Shown: in pieces, positions 62,573 through 64,000 of the stretch
Layout: every line of letters begins with the position of its first letter
Position numbering within the stretch: the first letter of the stretch is position 1
Source: Gemmatimonadota bacterium
GTDB lineage: Bacteria > Latescibacterota > UBA2968 > UBA8231
NCBI GenBank assembly: GCA_018660835.1
Contig: JABJJN010000089.1
Span: forward strand, 186,001-250,000
Reading direction: 5' to 3'
Length of the DNA: 64,000 nucleotides
The notes under the pieces: generated by a model
What the model was told of the DNA's origin: nothing
Database searches by the model: none
The model's input: only the letters and a program-made list of their open reading frames with translations
Made by a program: the position numbers and the translations under genes

Positions 62573-63775
62573 TCAGGAACCGGGTTGCGGCAACAGGGCT
62601 TGATTCAGACTCGACGACACGACGGGTGCTTCCTCAGCTGTTTCCCACTCCGTCGTTGGCCACCAGCGTGTTGGTGGCGGCACCGTCGCCGGCTCGACGC
62701 TCTGCCCCGGCTGTGGTGTCGCCACAGTCACACCGAAGCGCTGTGCCGCAATCATTACCCGCTCGACAGGTTCCGTCCAGCTATGCAAGGCGAGATCGAA
62801 GGTGCCCCAGTGGACGGGAATCATCACCTTGCCGCCGACCATCACATGCGCCTGCACCGCCTGCTCTGGCCCAACATGCACGTCGCGCCAAAGTTGGTTG
62901 TAGGCACCCGACTCGATCATGGTGGCGTCGAAAGGACCGAGCCTGCGGCCGATCTCGTGAAATCCCGGGAACATCGCCGTATCACCACTGTAGTAGATGC
63001 GATGGGCTGGCCCAATCAGGGCCCACCCGGCCCAAAGAGTCTGCATGCGATCCGTCATCAGCATCGAACGACCGGAGAAATGCCGCGCCGGTGTCGTCAC
63101 CAGACGCAAGTCTCCTAGCTGATACTCGTCCCACCAATCGTGCTCGATGATGCGCTCAGCGGGTATCTGCCAGTGTTCGAGATGCGCCCCCACCCCGAGA
63201 GGAACAAGGATCGGCACATCGGTGTCGATGAGTCGCCGGATCGTCGGCATGTCCAGGTGATCGTAGTGGTCGTGGGAGATGAGGACAGCATCGAGAGGTG
63301 GCAACTCATTCCAGGGCAGCGGTGGTTCGTGGAATCTCTCTGGGCCCATCCAGGTGAAAGGTGAAGTGCGCTCTCCCCAGACGGGATCAATGAGAATTCG
63401 ATAGCTGTCGATCTCAACGAGCAAGGTCGAGTGTCCCAACCAGGTGATGCGCAAACCACTCGCCGGTGAGGACTCAAAATCACTGGCACTGCGCCGCAGA
63501 ATGGGTGGCGGACTGGCCGGTATGGAGTAGGGGCTGCTTCCCGTAAACCAGGCAACCGTTGCCGGCCATAGTGCGGGCTCTTCGCTTGGCAGAGAGTTGG
63601 CGAAATGCTCGCCTGTCCATTGGGACGACACCTGCATACGTGCCAGTCGTTCGCCGACTGCACCAGCCCCCATCGCACCCAGACCACTGAGATAGCCAAC
63701 GACCACCAAGACGACGATCAGCAACACGACGACGCCGACATAGCGCAACACGCGCCGTAGTCGCAGCTGACTCAT
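62573..63775 (-). CDS. Membrane-anchored NAPE-PLD-like metallo-beta-lactamase-fold hydrolase
   Basis: The 400-residue protein has an N-terminal membrane anchor (YVGVVVLLIVVLVVVGYLSG) and a metallo-beta-lactamase domain. It opens ITWLGHSTLLVEIDSYRILIDPVW and carries the zinc motif SHDHYDHLD near residue 200, with later ligands in PARHFSG, YSGDTAMF and PVHWGTF. This matches N-acyl-phosphatidylethanolamine phospholipase D-like proteins, which cleave phospholipid phosphodiesters. It overlaps the upstream glycosyltransferase gene by four bases (ATGA). Confidence 0.88.
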   Translation of the reverse strand: MSQLRLRRVLRYVGVVVLLIVVLVVVGYLSGLGAMGAGAVGERLARMQVSSQWTGEHFANSLPSEEPALWPATVAWFTGSSPYSIPASPPPILRRSASDFESSPASGLRITWLGHSTLLVEIDSYRILIDPVWGERTSPFTWMGPERFHEPPLPWNELPPLDAVLISHDHYDHLDMPTIRRLIDTDVPILVPLGVGAHLEHWQIPAERIIEHDWWDEYQLGDLRLVTTPARHFSGRSMLMTDRMQTLWAGWALIGPAHRIYYSGDTAMFPGFHEIGRRLGPFDATMIESGAYNQLWRDVHVGPEQAVQAHVMVGGKVMIPVHWGTFDLALHSWTEPVERVMIAAQRFGVTVATPQPGQSVEPATVPPPTRWWPTTEWETAEEAPVVSSSLNQALLPQPGS

Positions 63776-64000
63776 CTCGCCCCTCCTACAAGAGCTTCCA
63801 CCGACCCTGAATCCTTCATCAGTTCCTCATACAGTTGTGCCTGCTGTCGCTCGGTGGACTGAGGGTCAAAGTGACTCTGGGCGTAGTCTCGTGCTCGTTT
63901 TCCGAGATTTTCTCGTAAAACGTCGTCCTCGAAGAGTTGTTGAAATCCTTCGGCGTACCCTTGGTGCGTATTCGGCACCCGTAGTACCCAATCTCCCTCG
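63772..64000 (-). CDS. C-terminal end of a GT4-type glycosyltransferase, cut by the right edge
   Basis: The last 75 codons are open to the window edge. They read EGDWVLRVPNTHQGYAEGF, then FEDDVLRENLGKRARDYAQSHFD and a terminal helix QQAQLYEELMKD. This is the usual ending of a group-1 glycosyltransferase (GT-B fold): a donor-domain loop, a helix of the L-LRENLG-RAR type, and the final helix that folds back. The acceptor is unknown. Its stop overlaps the start of the NAPE-PLD-like gene. Confidence 0.75.
   Translation of the reverse strand, partial: EGDWVLRVPNTHQGYAEGFQQLFEDDVLRENLGKRARDYAQSHFDPQSTERQQAQLYEELMKDSGSVEALVGGAR

Noticed and set aside
1..64000. tRNA, rRNA, transposase or attachment sites
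   Set aside because: Intergenic gaps are short and none shows a cloverleaf-like sequence, ribosomal sequence or terminal inverted repeats by eye. No transposase or integrase motif appears in any protein.

Overview
The window is a gene-dense bacterial chromosome segment of moderately high G+C. It has 57 intact protein genes, two genes cut by the window edges and one decayed gene. I saw no rRNA, tRNA, insertion sequence or CRISPR array. Two exported proteins end in a YPNPFN-type C-terminal sorting domain. The segment also has three phytanoyl-CoA dioxygenase-like oxygenases, several sugar-acid and uronate enzymes, NrfHA and a CarH-type photoreceptor. That mix fits an FCB-group or related candidate phylum (for example Latescibacterota-like lineages). 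The taxonomic placement is inference.

Left part (1-27 kb): two exported proteins (LVIVD-repeat protein and metallophosphoesterase); a rightward run of PhyH oxygenase, pdxA, lipoprotein, TonB-dependent receptor and nrfHA, in which most starts overlap the preceding stop; an acetylxylan-esterase-like hydrolase; a second PhyH protein; an aldo/keto reductase; an MFS carrier; rapA; a STAS protein with a PAS-sigma54 activator; a divergent SecA-like ATPase facing a RidA-fold protein; an epimerase, a Tat-exported dienelactone hydrolase, YajQ and an HD protein.

Middle part (27-46 kb): mostly sugar and sugar-acid metabolism. It holds a Gfo/Idh/MocA oxidoreductase, carbinolamine dehydratase, amidohydrolase, enolase-superfamily dehydratase coupled to a third PhyH protein, an Asp-box protein, two further epimerases of the uronate-dehydrogenase type, a hypothetical protein with two similar halves, a phosphoesterase, two GNAT proteins, a PHP protein, a PL22-type oligogalacturonate lyase, a sodium:solute symporter with a 49-residue membrane partner, and a heparinase II/III-like protein. 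Together they suggest uptake and catabolism of uronic-acid-containing oligosaccharides.

Right part (46.5-60.4 kb): the most striking region, a complete light-response island. A B12-dependent MerR photoreceptor (CarH/LitR type, with the W-x9-EH motif and the cobalamin-ligand His) is divergent from an apparent nine-gene operon: a primary-type small sigma-70 factor, FAD amine-oxidase-like desaturase, DUF1365, two cyclopropane-fatty-acid-synthase homologues, DNA photolyase, SRPBCC protein, DUF1295 and a GPH-type MFS carrier. At the far end sit a fasciclin protein, a decayed SOUL haem-binding gene, a PAS-adenylyl/guanylyl cyclase and an SDR-DUF2867 protein. Three promoters in this island carry 11-bp direct repeats that match the CarH operator pattern nnTnnACAnn and overlap the -35 to -10 region. 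I infer that CarH represses the island in the dark. On light it would release photolyase, membrane-lipid remodelling enzymes and a dedicated sigma factor.

The right edge carries a beta-lactamase-fold/DUF4185 fusion, an NAPE-PLD-like metallo-hydrolase and the end of a glycosyltransferase.
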